15,455 bases of DNA from Acidobacteriaceae bacterium (GCA_030040115.1 JASHUH010000551.1:1-15455), one strand, 5' to 3'. Numbered from the stretch's first letter, positions 7,483 to 14,845 are shown. Translations and numbers: made by a program. Notes: a model not told the origin generated them from the sequence alone.

Positions 7483-10400
7483 TCAAAACGAAAGCCGGAG
7501 CGACCCCACGTAGGTTCCGTTCAGCGAACCATACGTGGAAAAGGCATAGCTCTGAGGCGCCGTCTTACCAAACAACGCGGGACTGGTGATGTTCGCCGCG
7601 GTGTTGATGTAGTCCATAACGCTGTACTCCGGGAAAAGCATGTCCGCGTCCAGGCGCACCGTAAGCTGGTATCTCTCTCTGTAGGAAACCGTCTTGGCGA
7701 TAGAGTATTGCGGCCACCAGGTGGGGCCGTCGACGGCGGCGTCGGTGCCGATATTGCCCTGCGTAAACGCCGCCGGATAGGCGAACGCGTTGATGTTGAA
7801 GTACGGGTTCTGGTTTGTTTCTGGCCACATGTTGTGCTTGTTGAGGCTGAAGTTCGGAGTCTTGATCGGCTGGCCCGCCACGCGGTTCATGAACACCTCT
7901 CCAGGCAGCTCCTCGTTCGGATTGCCCGCCTGGAGGAAGTCCACGGCATTGCCACTGCGCCAGTTCTGAATGGTCAGGAGCCTCCAGCCACCCAGGAACA
8001 CGTCGGCGATGCCGCCGTGGTTCATGAACCTCCGGCCCCGACCAACCGGAATATCCCATGTTGCCGTTCCCGTAAACTGGCCCTTGAACGATCCCGGATC
8101 GACTACCCTGGTCGCGGCCTTGTAGTAGGAGATAGACAGCGGGCCGGAAGCTGTGCTCACATTCAGCTCCGGGCCGGTGCCCACCGTATAACTCGAGGTG
8201 CCGGTCGAGCTCAACTGCTGATTGCCGGGGCCCTCGTCAATCAGCTTTTCATAGGTGTAGTGGAAATCGAACGACAGGCCGCGGGTGTAGCGCTTCTGTA
8301 GGTCGATGATGCCCGAATGGAAGATGCTGCCATCCCAGTTACTGTAGTAGTTGATGTTCCCGAACTGCGGGAAAGGCAGATAAGCCTGCGTATCGGAATA
8401 AACCGAGCTGAGCAGAGATAGATCGGTGGAAGTGTAAATGGACTGAGGCAGATCGTTGATGTTGACCGCATACTGGTTGACCAGCCCATAACCCGCCGAT
8501 CCGATATAGTCGACCTCCAACATGGTGTCGGGCTTGAACTGCCACTGCACGCCGGTCGTCCAGCTCATGGTATGGCCGTTGTGCAGGTTAGGATCGAAAT
8601 AGGTTGCCGTACGGTTCGCGTAGTTACCTGTGGGGCTCACATAGTTTGCGGTGTGATTGGAATTGATGGGGTAATTGATCGGCCCGGGGCCCTTAGACAA
8701 AATCATGCCGGGCTCGGGACTGCCGGGCGCCGAGGCCACGGCAAAGATCGCCTCGTAGTTATCCATTCCCATCTCTTGCATGTTATCCACGGTGAACAAA
8801 TCGAACGCCCCGTGGAAGACCCAGTTCGGACGGAAGTTATACGACACGCCAAGGCGCGGCGCCCAATTGTTCCCGGCGTTGCCATAGATGGGTCCCGTGG
8901 GATTGGTGATGGCGCCCGGAAGGCCCGTAACGGGGTCGGTCGCGGTGGGACTGAACTCCGATTTGTAGCCATATTTGGTGTTGCCGGCCGTCTCCAGGTC
9001 GTAGCGTATGCCCAGATTAAGAGCCAGTTTGCTGGTTGTCTGCCAGGTATCCTGGACGTAGAACTCGTTCGACCACCAGCGCGGATAGTATGGCTCCAAC
9101 TGCTCGGTAAACGTGGCGTAGTCGGGCGCGCCCAGCAGGAATGACGCGAAGGAGTTGCCGGTGTTGGGCTTGTCGTACGGGTACGCCGTGGTGAGGCCGC
9201 TGAAGACATAGAGCCCGGAGGGGAGCGGAACGTCGCCCAAGATGTTCGATGTGCTCGTCGGAGAGGAGTTGGATTCGGTCCCGGTGTCGTCCTCACGCAT
9301 CCTCAGGCCCTCCCAGCCCCACTTGAAGACGTGATGGCCGATCGTCTTCGTCATGTTGTCCGCATAATCGAAATTGTCCTGGATGATCTTGAAAAAAGCG
9401 CCGGGATCCGCGTTCCAGGTCACGCTGCTGTTGCCGGCAGTGACAAACGCCGGGAACGTGCTTCCCGGCACGCCGGGAATGCCCAGGTTTCCCGCCCAGT
9501 TCTGGTTGTCGGTAAAGGGCCTAACGATATCGGAGCGCGACTGATACCCCGCGCGGAACTCATTGATCAGCGAAGGACTAAAAACGTGGGTTTCGTCGAT
9601 AACATAATTGACGGTGTTGAACGGCTCCGGCCTGGCAAAGGAAGCTGACGTGGGATCGAGGAGGTAGTCTTCCGACAGGTTGTAGATGATGGCCTGGCGG
9701 CCGGGATGGGTGTGGTACATGTTGTATATCCAGTGGAAGAACATCCTGTCGTTCGGCCCCAACACCTGATCGAAGCGGGCAAGATAGCCTTCCTTGTCGG
9801 CCAGATAGAAGGTGTCCCCGTACAAGTTGTTTTCAGGGCCGGTGGTCTCAAAGGTGCCCGCTTCATCGGGAGCGTTATAAGGGTTGAGAGCCAGGAAGGC
9901 CTTGGCCACGGGATCGATGCGGCTGGCGGGGATCTCGTTATTCGGAAACTGCGTGGCTGACCACGTCCCTCCCGTGCAAGCAGCTCCAGTTCCGCCCGTG
10001 CAGGTAAAGGTCGCAGGATCGTAGATGGGCTGCGCGCCGGGCCAGTTAAACTCATAGTACCCCGGATTCGCGGGGTCTTCGCCCAACATCCCCAGGGTCG
10101 GAACATTGCTCGTTTCGGCGTCCGTCTCGTGATCGTAGTCGAAGCGCTCGCCGAGGAATAAAAACGACTTGTTCCGGCCGTCGTAGATTTTGGGAATGTA
10201 GATGGGAAATCCCAGCGTGGTATCGAAGTTGTGGTACTCAAAAGGAGTCGTCAGGGGACCATCCTGAAAGAGCTCGTGGTGGATGAAGTCCTTGTTGATG
10301 TAGCGCTCTTCGGCCGTCCAGTGAACCTGGTTGGTTCCGCTCTTGATCACCATGTTTTCGGCGCCGCCGGCGTCGTGCCCCAGCTCGGCCGGGATGCCCG

Positions 10401-11142
10401 TGGCGAAGACATGGGCTTCCGAAATCGCATCCACAGGCGGCATGCCGGAGTTGTTGACGGTGCCGACAGCCGAGCGCGGGGTCTGCTTGGCCCCCATGCC
10501 GTCAATGTTGTAGTTGAGGTATAGGCCGGATAGTCCCGCGAGAATGAAGGTGTTGTTGCCGCCATATTCCGATCCCATGGTGTAGTTCATCAGGTAATAG
10601 GGCTTGGCCTGCATCATGGGCTGCTGTTGGATAAACCTGGCCTGGGCAATGCCGCCCACGTCCACACTCTGGGTGTTAAGCAAAGGAATCGAGTTGGCGC
10701 TCACCTCTACAACCTGCGTCTGCTGGCCCAGGGACAGCTTCACGTCGAACCGTGGGACCTGCCCCACTTCCAGTTGCTCGCCGTTCTGGATGTATTTCTG
10801 AAATCCCTTGGCCTCGACGGTCAGCGTATAAGTGCCCGGCGCCAGGTAAGGGATGTAGTAGGCACCGTCGGCATTCGTCGTTCCATGCGTGGCGACTCCG
10901 GTGGCGTTATTCGTCAGCGTGACCGTGGCGCTGGGAACCACCGCCCCGGTCTGATCGGTCACCGTGCCTACCGCAGTGGCGCTCATCGCATTTTGAGCCG
11001 TCGCCATCGCGCCCATCGTCAGCCATACGGCGACGCACGCTAACGTGACTTTCATCAGCGCCCTGAGGAAGCTTGCCACGCCCGATCCGGGTTGAAGCGT
11101 CGAGGCATCTTCGCTGCACTTCGCATCTTTCCCACAAATCAT
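7483..11142 (-). CDS. TonB-dependent receptor, Oar-like, with N-terminal carboxypeptidase-regulatory domain
   Basis: 1,219 residues. I place the start at the ATG of 11140-11142, which has GGAGG five bases upstream; the frame extends 14 codons further to a GTG at 11182-11184 that lacks such a site. Residues about 29-50 (LMKVTLACVAVWLTMGAMA, then TAQ) are the signal peptide core, behind an unusually long N-region. Residues 55-139 are a carboxypeptidase-regulatory-like beta domain (VTDQTGAVVPSATVTLTN; GAYYIPYLAPGTYTLTVEAKGF). A plug-like region follows with YNIDGMG, a PVDAISEAHV stretch and ENMVIKSGTNQVHW, matching the plug end of Oar-like receptors. The rest is a long outer-membrane barrel ending in LRLSF with terminal Phe. 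Such receptors import large or scarce substrates across the outer membrane using TonB-ExbBD energy; the substrate here is unknown. The gene is divergent from the isomerase/amidohydrolase pair, suggesting a shared pathway. Confidence 0.92.
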   Translation of the reverse strand: MICGKDAKCSEDASTLQPGSGVASFLRALMKVTLACVAVWLTMGAMATAQNAMSATAVGTVTDQTGAVVPSATVTLTNNATGVATHGTTNADGAYYIPYLAPGTYTLTVEAKGFQKYIQNGEQLEVGQVPRFDVKLSLGQQTQVVEVSANSIPLLNTQSVDVGGIAQARFIQQQPMMQAKPYYLMNYTMGSEYGGNNTFILAGLSGLYLNYNIDGMGAKQTPRSAVGTVNNSGMPPVDAISEAHVFATGIPAELGHDAGGAENMVIKSGTNQVHWTAEERYINKDFIHHELFQDGPLTTPFEYHNFDTTLGFPIYIPKIYDGRNKSFLFLGERFDYDHETDAETSNVPTLGMLGEDPANPGYYEFNWPGAQPIYDPATFTCTGGTGAACTGGTWSATQFPNNEIPASRIDPVAKAFLALNPYNAPDEAGTFETTGPENNLYGDTFYLADKEGYLARFDQVLGPNDRMFFHWIYNMYHTHPGRQAIIYNLSEDYLLDPTSASFARPEPFNTVNYVIDETHVFSPSLINEFRAGYQSRSDIVRPFTDNQNWAGNLGIPGVPGSTFPAFVTAGNSSVTWNADPGAFFKIIQDNFDYADNMTKTIGHHVFKWGWEGLRMREDDTGTESNSSPTSTSNILGDVPLPSGLYVFSGLTTAYPYDKPNTGNSFASFLLGAPDYATFTEQLEPYYPRWWSNEFYVQDTWQTTSKLALNLGIRYDLETAGNTKYGYKSEFSPTATDPVTGLPGAITNPTGPIYGNAGNNWAPRLGVSYNFRPNWVFHGAFDLFTVDNMQEMGMDNYEAIFAVASAPGSPEPGMILSKGPGPINYPINSNHTANYVSPTGNYANRTATYFDPNLHNGHTMSWTTGVQWQFKPDTMLEVDYIGSAGYGLVNQYAVNINDLPQSIYTSTDLSLLSSVYSDTQAYLPFPQFGNINYYSNWDGSIFHSGIIDLQKRYTRGLSFDFHYTYEKLIDEGPGNQQLSSTGTSSYTVGTGPELNVSTASGPLSISYYKAATRVVDPGSFKGQFTGTATWDIPVGRGRRFMNHGGIADVFLGGWRLLTIQNWRSGNAVDFLQAGNPNEELPGEVFMNRVAGQPIKTPNFSLNKHNMWPETNQNPYFNINAFAYPAAFTQGNIGTDAAVDGPTWWPQYSIAKTVSYRERYQLTVRLDADMLFPEYSVMDYINTAANITSPALFGKTAPQSYAFSTYGSLNGTYVGSLRLSF

Positions 11143-11233
11143 TTCGACCTCCAAGTCATCACTCGAGTGTTGGTTGTCCTGCACACTTCCGCACCGCTTG
11201 CCTTGGCTACACTGCCCAGCGCGGCAACGATGC

Positions 11234-11264
11234 TCTATTCCAAGTTATTTCAGCCCAAAGTCAA
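11234..11264 (-). promoter_or_regulatory. Possible sigma-70 type promoter for the receptor
   Basis: On the minus strand TTGACT (11259-11264) is followed 17-19 bases later by GGAATA/AATAGA (11234-11241). The -35 matches consensus at five of six positions; the -10 is weak. It would give a leader of about 90 nt before the ATG at 11142. Confidence 0.3.
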
Positions 11265-11412
11265 GCGCAGCTGTCGGCCGGAATGGCTAATTTTGCTCCC
11301 AGGAGTAACGGCCACGAACCATGGCGATGAGCATCCCGACAAAAGCACGAAAGGGTGCGATCCGTATCATTTTTGACTTTTCCATCTATTACTCGTACTC
11401 GCTTATCTATGG

Positions 11413-11448
11413 ATCAGCGCTGCTGCAGCGAATCAGCGCTACTGCAGC
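11413..11448. repeat. Tandem 17-bp direct repeat, possible operator
   Basis: atcagcgctgctgcagc (11413-11429) and atcagcgctactgcagc (11432-11448) differ at one base and have a 19-bp period. Each copy contains the palindromes agcgct and ctgcag. It lies between the two divergent transcription units, where an activator or repressor could control both. Confidence 0.5.
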
Positions 11449-11553
11449 CTTCGACAGGACCGGTCTCACAATAGATCAAGCCTTGAAGCATTGTCAAGAA
11501 TTTGGGGGGTGGCGCGGGGCGGAAATCCTCTGCAATCCGCGCCGTCAACATGA

Positions 11554-11712
11554 TCTCAGCTCGGGTCCCGCCTTGCGCGCGGCTATTCCGCGGCCAGAAA
11601 TTTGAAGCCGCCATTCGTCGCCGAGTTCGAACTCAACCGCCCCCGCGTCATCTACGACAAGCAGCTTCCCAAAGAAAAACCATTTGCGCCCGAAAACGCC
11701 CGAAGGGTATAG
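11554..11712 (+). pseudogene. Possible 3' remnant of an unidentified gene
   Basis: Between an in-frame TGA (11551-11553) and the TAG at 11710-11712 the plus strand reads 52 residues ending in VIYDKQLPKEKPFAPENARRV-like text, with VAEFELNRPRV before it. Codons are strongly C/G-biased in third position (ttc gtc gcc gag ttc, ctc aac cgc ccc), like the real genes here, and the composition is protein-like. No good start codon or ribosome site is present, and the flanking frames do not continue it. It looks like the C-terminal end of a gene whose upstream part was deleted. I do not recognise the family. Confidence 0.35.
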
Positions 11713-11713
11713 T
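11684..11713 (+). promoter_or_regulatory. Possible promoter for the isomerase-amidohydrolase pair
   Basis: TTGCGC (11684-11689), an 18-bp spacer and TATAGT (11708-11713; five of six consensus). The -35 is weak. The -10 overlaps the TAG of the upstream remnant. The resulting leader would be about 55 nt. A TTGACC at 11719-11724 has no fitting -10. Confidence 0.3.
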
Positions 11714-11775
11714 GAGCGTTGACCGGAAATAGCTAACTAAATCCCGGTAAAAATTATATCGAGGATATTTCTACG

Positions 11776-12747
11776 ATGATGGACCGCCGCAGTTTCTTCG
11801 CTTCCCTCTCCGCCACCTTGGCGTTTCTGCCTGAAGCCTTGGCCCAGAACGAATACCAAAAACCGGCCAACCGCAACATCAAGTGGGCGGTCTCAGAAGC
11901 GCTGTGGGGCCACTTTCCTTTGGTCCCTTTCACCGACATTCTCGATGTGATGAAGGAAACGGGCTTCATCGGCATTCGTGTTACCGGTTTCCCGCGCAGC
12001 CTCCAGAGGTATGGGTTGACGCAAGCGCAGATGCAGTGCGAGGTTTCCAAGCGCGGTCTTCACGTGGTCACCATCTCCTGGAACGGCCATCTGCAAGACC
12101 CCACCGCACGCCAGCAGGATTTGGATAGCGCGCAGACCGCCATGAAGTTTCTGGCCGACTTTGGCGCCAATCACCTGGTGGTTTTCTCGCCATCCCGCGA
12201 CGCGCCCGGGGCCAACACGCCCGCCGGCTTTCAAGAGCTGTGTAACCGCTGCAACGAAATTGGCGAGCTGGCTTTCGGAATGGGGTTTACGGCCGGGCTG
12301 CACAATCACATGGGCCAAATGGTCCAGACGCAGGAGGAAGTGGACCGGTTTATGGCCATGACCGATCCCAAGCTTTTCGGTCTCTCCCCCGACACTGCCC
12401 ATCTGAATCTGGCCGGTTGCGACGTGGTCGGGACCCTCAACCGCTACCAGCACCGCATAAAATTCCTCGACTACAAGGACTCCAAGTGGACCAGGCCCAC
12501 GAAGGACTGGACGGAGCCAAACGGAAGAGTATTTCCGGCGGATTCATCCGGGGCGATCTTCCAGAACAGCATCTACGACCTGGGCGACGGCCAGGTAGAT
12601 TTCCCCGGCTGCCACCGGATTCTGAAGAGTGTGAACTTCCGGGGATGGATCTGCGTCGATCTCGACACCTCCCGACTGGGTCCGCTTCGCGACTACCGGC
12701 GCTGCGGCGCTTACATCGTTAAAAAACTGGAGCCCATTTATCTATGA
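11776..12747 (+). CDS. Tat-exported xylose-isomerase-like TIM-barrel protein (sugar isomerase/epimerase family)
   Basis: 323 residues. The ATG at 11776 is preceded by GAGG at 11761-11764, a somewhat long 11-nt spacing; a second ATG follows immediately. Residues 1-24 are a twin-arginine signal (DRRSFFAS, hydrophobic core, cleavage near ALA-Q), so the folded enzyme should reach the periplasm. Residues about 35-320 match the AP-endonuclease-2/xylose-isomerase TIM barrel (PF01261) of IolE-like and sugar-phosphate isomerase/epimerase proteins: LHNHMG (175-180), GLSPDTAHL (202-210, candidate metal ligands D206 and H209), LDYKDSK (231-237), GDGQVDF (270-276) and GWICVDLD (290-297). The usual first Glu ligand is not obvious near LVVFSPSR (134-141), and the last ligand position appears to be Asp (D295) instead of Glu. 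Substrate unknown. Its stop codon overlaps the next gene's ATG by 4 bp. Confidence 0.85.
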   Translation: MMDRRSFFASLSATLAFLPEALAQNEYQKPANRNIKWAVSEALWGHFPLVPFTDILDVMKETGFIGIRVTGFPRSLQRYGLTQAQMQCEVSKRGLHVVTISWNGHLQDPTARQQDLDSAQTAMKFLADFGANHLVVFSPSRDAPGANTPAGFQELCNRCNEIGELAFGMGFTAGLHNHMGQMVQTQEEVDRFMAMTDPKLFGLSPDTAHLNLAGCDVVGTLNRYQHRIKFLDYKDSKWTRPTKDWTEPNGRVFPADSSGAIFQNSIYDLGDGQVDFPGCHRILKSVNFRGWICVDLDTSRLGPLRDYRRCGAYIVKKLEPIYL

Positions 12748-13628
12748 ACCGCCGCGAATTCGCTGTGGGAGCTCTCGCCATGGCCGTACCGGCATCGGCG
12801 CAAAAAGAAAAATTCAGCATCGTCGATTCTCAGATCCACGTGTGGATCAATGATCCACGCTACCCCTGGGCTCCGGGAACCAAGAACCCGCCCAAAGAAA
12901 ACCGCACTCCCGCCATGGCGCTCGAATTGATGAAGGCCAACGGCGTGCAGCGCACCGTGATTGCCCAGTACATCGGTTACCGCTGGGATAATCGCTACGC
13001 CCTCCATTCCATTAAGGAATACGCGCCCTACTTCAGGGGCGTGTGCCGCGTCAACCCGGAAGACCCCGCGGCGCCCGACCAGCTTTCTCATCTCACCGAA
13101 CAAGGCTTTCACGGCGTCCGCATCAGTCCCTCCGCCAACGCAAGCGGCGATTGGATCAACGGTCCGCTGATGCCGCCGCTTTGGAAGCGCTGCGAATCTC
13201 TGCGCATCCCCATGCAGGTTTACGCGCCCATCACCCGCATGCCGGACCTGGTTCACCTCATCGACCAGTGCCCTCATCTAACCGTTGTCATCGACCACAT
13301 GGCCGATTGTCCTATCGACAAGCCTCAGGAGTTCGAGAAACTCATAGCCCTGGCGCGCTATCCCCATGTTTTTGTGAAGATCTCCCACACCTGGTCCATC
13401 TCCCATCAGCCCTATCCCTGGCTTGACGCGCAGGAATACGTAAAGCGGCTCCTCGCCGTCTATGGTGCGCATCGGCTCATGTGGGCCTCCGATTGGCCCG
13501 TCGATCTGAGCTGGACCACCTATGACAAAACCCTAAGTGTGGTCCGCGATGAAATGAAATTCCTTAATGCCGAAGAGAAGAGCTGGATTCTCGGTAAAAC
13601 AGCTCAGCGCGTTTGGCCATTCGCGTAG
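12744..13628 (+). CDS. Tat-exported amidohydrolase family 2 protein (L-fuconolactonase/lactonase-like)
   Basis: 294 residues, starting in the ATGA overlap with the isomerase, so translation is probably coupled. Residues 1-20 are a short twin-arginine signal (NRREFAVGALAMA, then SAQ). The mature protein matches the metal-dependent TIM-barrel hydrolases of Amidohydrolase_2 (PF04909), which include L-fuconolactonase and 2-pyrone-4,6-dicarboxylate lactonase. Visible motifs are DSQIHVW (28-34), GVCRVNPEDP (99-108), VVIDHMAD (181-188, H185), FVKIS (210-214, K212) and WASDWP (247-252, D250). The first His of the D-x-H-x-H motif is Gln (Q30), as in some subgroups of the family, so this may bind metal differently from canonical members. 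The reaction is probably hydrolysis of a lactone or similar ester, possibly acting on the product of the isomerase; the pairing and export support this, the substrate is unknown. Confidence 0.85.
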   Translation: MNRREFAVGALAMAVPASAQKEKFSIVDSQIHVWINDPRYPWAPGTKNPPKENRTPAMALELMKANGVQRTVIAQYIGYRWDNRYALHSIKEYAPYFRGVCRVNPEDPAAPDQLSHLTEQGFHGVRISPSANASGDWINGPLMPPLWKRCESLRIPMQVYAPITRMPDLVHLIDQCPHLTVVIDHMADCPIDKPQEFEKLIALARYPHVFVKISHTWSISHQPYPWLDAQEYVKRLLAVYGAHRLMWASDWPVDLSWTTYDKTLSVVRDEMKFLNAEEKSWILGKTAQRVWPFA

Positions 13629-13650
13629 AATGCGAGCCGGCGACGCATTC
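13628..13650 (+). terminator. Terminator-like hairpin at the end of the amidohydrolase gene
   Basis: gaatgcg (13628-13634) pairs with cgcattc (13644-13650), a perfect 7-bp stem with a 9-nt loop whose first base is the last base of the TAG stop. No T-tract follows. A weaker stem, gaagcg/tgcttc, lies at 13680-13697. Confidence 0.45.
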
Positions 13651-13739
13651 GATCTCCGCTGGCAAACCGCTCGTTTTCTGAAGCGCATCCGTGCTTCTGC
13701 CGGATTCCCACGTTGTTGATTCCATCCACTGGAACTCTA

Positions 13740-14063
13740 CTATATCCAAAGTTGTTCACGAGGTGCGCAGGTGCAGCCACGCGCGGCAACGTTCGTCAGC
13801 GAAGGGACTTCCGGGCACCCGAAATAAATTTGACGATTGATCGCCATCAGCATCCGGATCGCCTTCAATTGCGGTTCGTTGCCGCAAAACGATCCGCCGG
13901 CATTGAGGAACTCGTCCATCAGATAGTCGATCGCGTGGCCCAGTTTCTCCAGCGCCTTGCCCGCCTCCGGCGAAATCCGCCTGCGCCGCCGCGTTCCGGC
14001 GCGGCAAGCGAGAATAGCCACCATTGAATCGTCAGCGACCGTAGGCGCGGTGGATGCTGTCAT
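13740..14063 (-). CDS. Small conserved-looking hypothetical protein; 3' end probably frameshifted
   Basis: 107 residues. I prefer the ATG at 14061-14063, with GAGG nine bases upstream, over a GTG at 14088-14090. An N-terminal Arg-rich stretch (GTRRRRR, 23-29) precedes an amphipathic helix, ALEKLGHAIDYLMDEF (37-52), and a second block, AIRMLMAINRQIYF with CPEVPS (68-88). From memory this two-block pattern occurs in small uncharacterised Acidobacteriota proteins; no function is known to me. After PSL the frame turns into a Cys-rich, odd-looking tail (NVAARGCTCAPREQLWI), whereas the neighbouring frame gives a natural ending, ADERCRAWLHLRTS, with a TGA at 13756-13758. A one-base indel near 13800 is therefore likely. 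The gene is convergent with the amidohydrolase and divergent from nuoA. Confidence 0.6.
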   Translation of the reverse strand: MTASTAPTVADDSMVAILACRAGTRRRRRISPEAGKALEKLGHAIDYLMDEFLNAGGSFCGNEPQLKAIRMLMAINRQIYFGCPEVPSLTNVAARGCTCAPREQLWI

Positions 14064-14259
14064 AGATCCCGTCCTCATGCTCCTGAGCACTTCCCAGCAC
14101 CCTCGTAGTATTCGCTGCGAGCCTTGAATCTCATGTGACGAAGCTCACCGATGACGCCTCCGGAACTCCGTGCGGGTTCATGGCGCGCAACCGTGTCACC
14201 GATTGAAAACGCTGAGGTTCTGACCCCGAAACAACTCCCCCTCCCCGCGCCGCGAAATC

Positions 14260-14288
14260 TTGACGAGATGAGCCTGAAAACCTAAGCT
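14260..14288 (+). promoter_or_regulatory. Probable promoter for the nuo cluster
   Basis: TTGACG (14260-14265, five of six consensus), a 17-bp spacer and TAAGCT (14283-14288), which keeps the important T1, A2 and T6 of the -10 box. Transcription would begin near 14295, giving a leader of about 80 nt that contains the hairpin at 14306-14335. Confidence 0.4.
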
Positions 14289-14305
14289 CAAACCAGGAAG
14301 CCCCC

Positions 14306-14335
14306 GGGGCAGGGATGGCGATTTTGTCCCTCCCC
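14306..14335 (+). other. Hairpin in the nuoA leader
   Basis: gggg (14306-14309) and aggga (14311-14315) pair with tccct (14327-14331) and cccc (14332-14335): nine base pairs with one bulged C and an 11-nt loop. It ends 40 nt before the nuoA start. It could stabilise or regulate the nuo mRNA; no T-tract follows, so it is not a clear terminator. Confidence 0.4.
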
Positions 14336-14375
14336 AACGGAGCATAATCGAAAACCGATCTCGGATTGGGTGGCG

Positions 14376-14777
14376 ATGATTCCTTACCAGTGGCAGTACC
14401 TACCGTTGCTAATGCAGGTTGTATTCGCGATTTTGCTCGGGGCGGGGATGGTGACCGCTTCCTGGTTCGTGGGCCGGCATCGTAACACCGAGGTCAAGCT
14501 GGATCCCTACGAGTGCGGTATTCCAGCCGTCGGCAACGCCCGCGGCCGTTTCAGCGTGCGCTTTTACCTCGTCGCGGTCCTCTTTATCCTCTTTGACGTC
14601 GAAGCGGTTTTCATGATGCCCTGGGCCGTCATTTACCGCCAACTTCCTAAAATCACCGGCTCCCGCCTCTTCGGTTTTTGGGAGATGCTGGTCTACCTCG
14701 GCTTCGTGGCCGTGGGCCTCTACTACATTGTGCGCAAGGGCATTCTGAATTGGAGCCAGGATCGAGCGGATCTCTAA
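14376..14777 (+). CDS. nuoA: NADH-quinone oxidoreductase subunit A
   Basis: 133 residues from the ATG at 14376; a GTG two codons earlier (14370) is also possible and neither has a strong ribosome site. NuoA is a small membrane subunit of respiratory complex I at the junction of the peripheral and membrane arms, near the quinone site. Three membrane helices are visible (about 8-32, 62-83 and 98-119). The family signature is intact: DPYECG (43-48) in the first loop, GRFSVRFYLVAVLFILFD with VEAVFMMPW (57-83) in helix 2 including D74 and E76, and E103 at the start of helix 3. Length is normal. The following gene is nuoC, not nuoB, 68 bp downstream. Confidence 0.95.
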   Translation: MIPYQWQYLPLLMQVVFAILLGAGMVTASWFVGRHRNTEVKLDPYECGIPAVGNARGRFSVRFYLVAVLFILFDVEAVFMMPWAVIYRQLPKITGSRLFGFWEMLVYLGFVAVGLYYIVRKGILNWSQDRADL

Positions 14778-14778
14778 C

Positions 14779-14796
14779 CCGGCGGATCTTCGCCGG
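14779..14796 (+). terminator. G-C hairpin between nuoA and nuoC
   Basis: ccggcg (14779-14784) and cgccgg (14791-14796) form a perfect 6-bp stem with loop gatctt, starting one base after the nuoA stop codon. No T-tract follows. Within a nuo operon it more likely adjusts relative expression or mRNA processing than ends transcription. Confidence 0.4.
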
Positions 14797-14845
14797 CATG
14801 AAGCCGCGCTGAACCGGACTTCAACCAATAAGGCGGACGTTTAGG

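Larger units (their letters stand above)
11143..11775. other. Divergent regulatory region, 633 bp
   Basis: This gap separates the minus-strand receptor from the plus-strand isomerase. It holds the receptor's GGAGG ribosome site (11148-11152), promoter candidates in both directions, a tandem 17-bp repeat (11413-11448), a coding-like remnant (11554-11712) and the isomerase's GAGG (11761-11764). Open frames at 11321-11605 (+) and 11414-11614 (-) have no ribosome site and look like chance frames. Confidence 0.6.
14064..14375. other. Divergent intergenic region upstream of nuoA, 312 bp
   Basis: It holds the short gene's ribosome site (GAGG, 14073-14076 on the minus strand), a promoter candidate for nuoA and a leader hairpin. 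A minus-strand open frame at 14131-14337 starts with TTG, has no ribosome site and is not called. Nothing else was recognised in 14091-14255. Confidence 0.5.

Noticed and set aside
11143..11184. Upstream GTG start for the TonB receptor
   Set aside because: No ribosome site before it, whereas the ATG at 11142 has GGAGG at ideal spacing.
14131..14337. 68-codon minus-strand frame upstream of nuoA
   Set aside because: TTG start without a ribosome site, overlaps the promoter candidate, no recognised family.
14778..14845. A hidden or degraded nuoB in the nuoA-nuoC gap
   Set aside because: Only 68 bp, with a hairpin and ribosome site; no NuoB cysteine motif in any frame.
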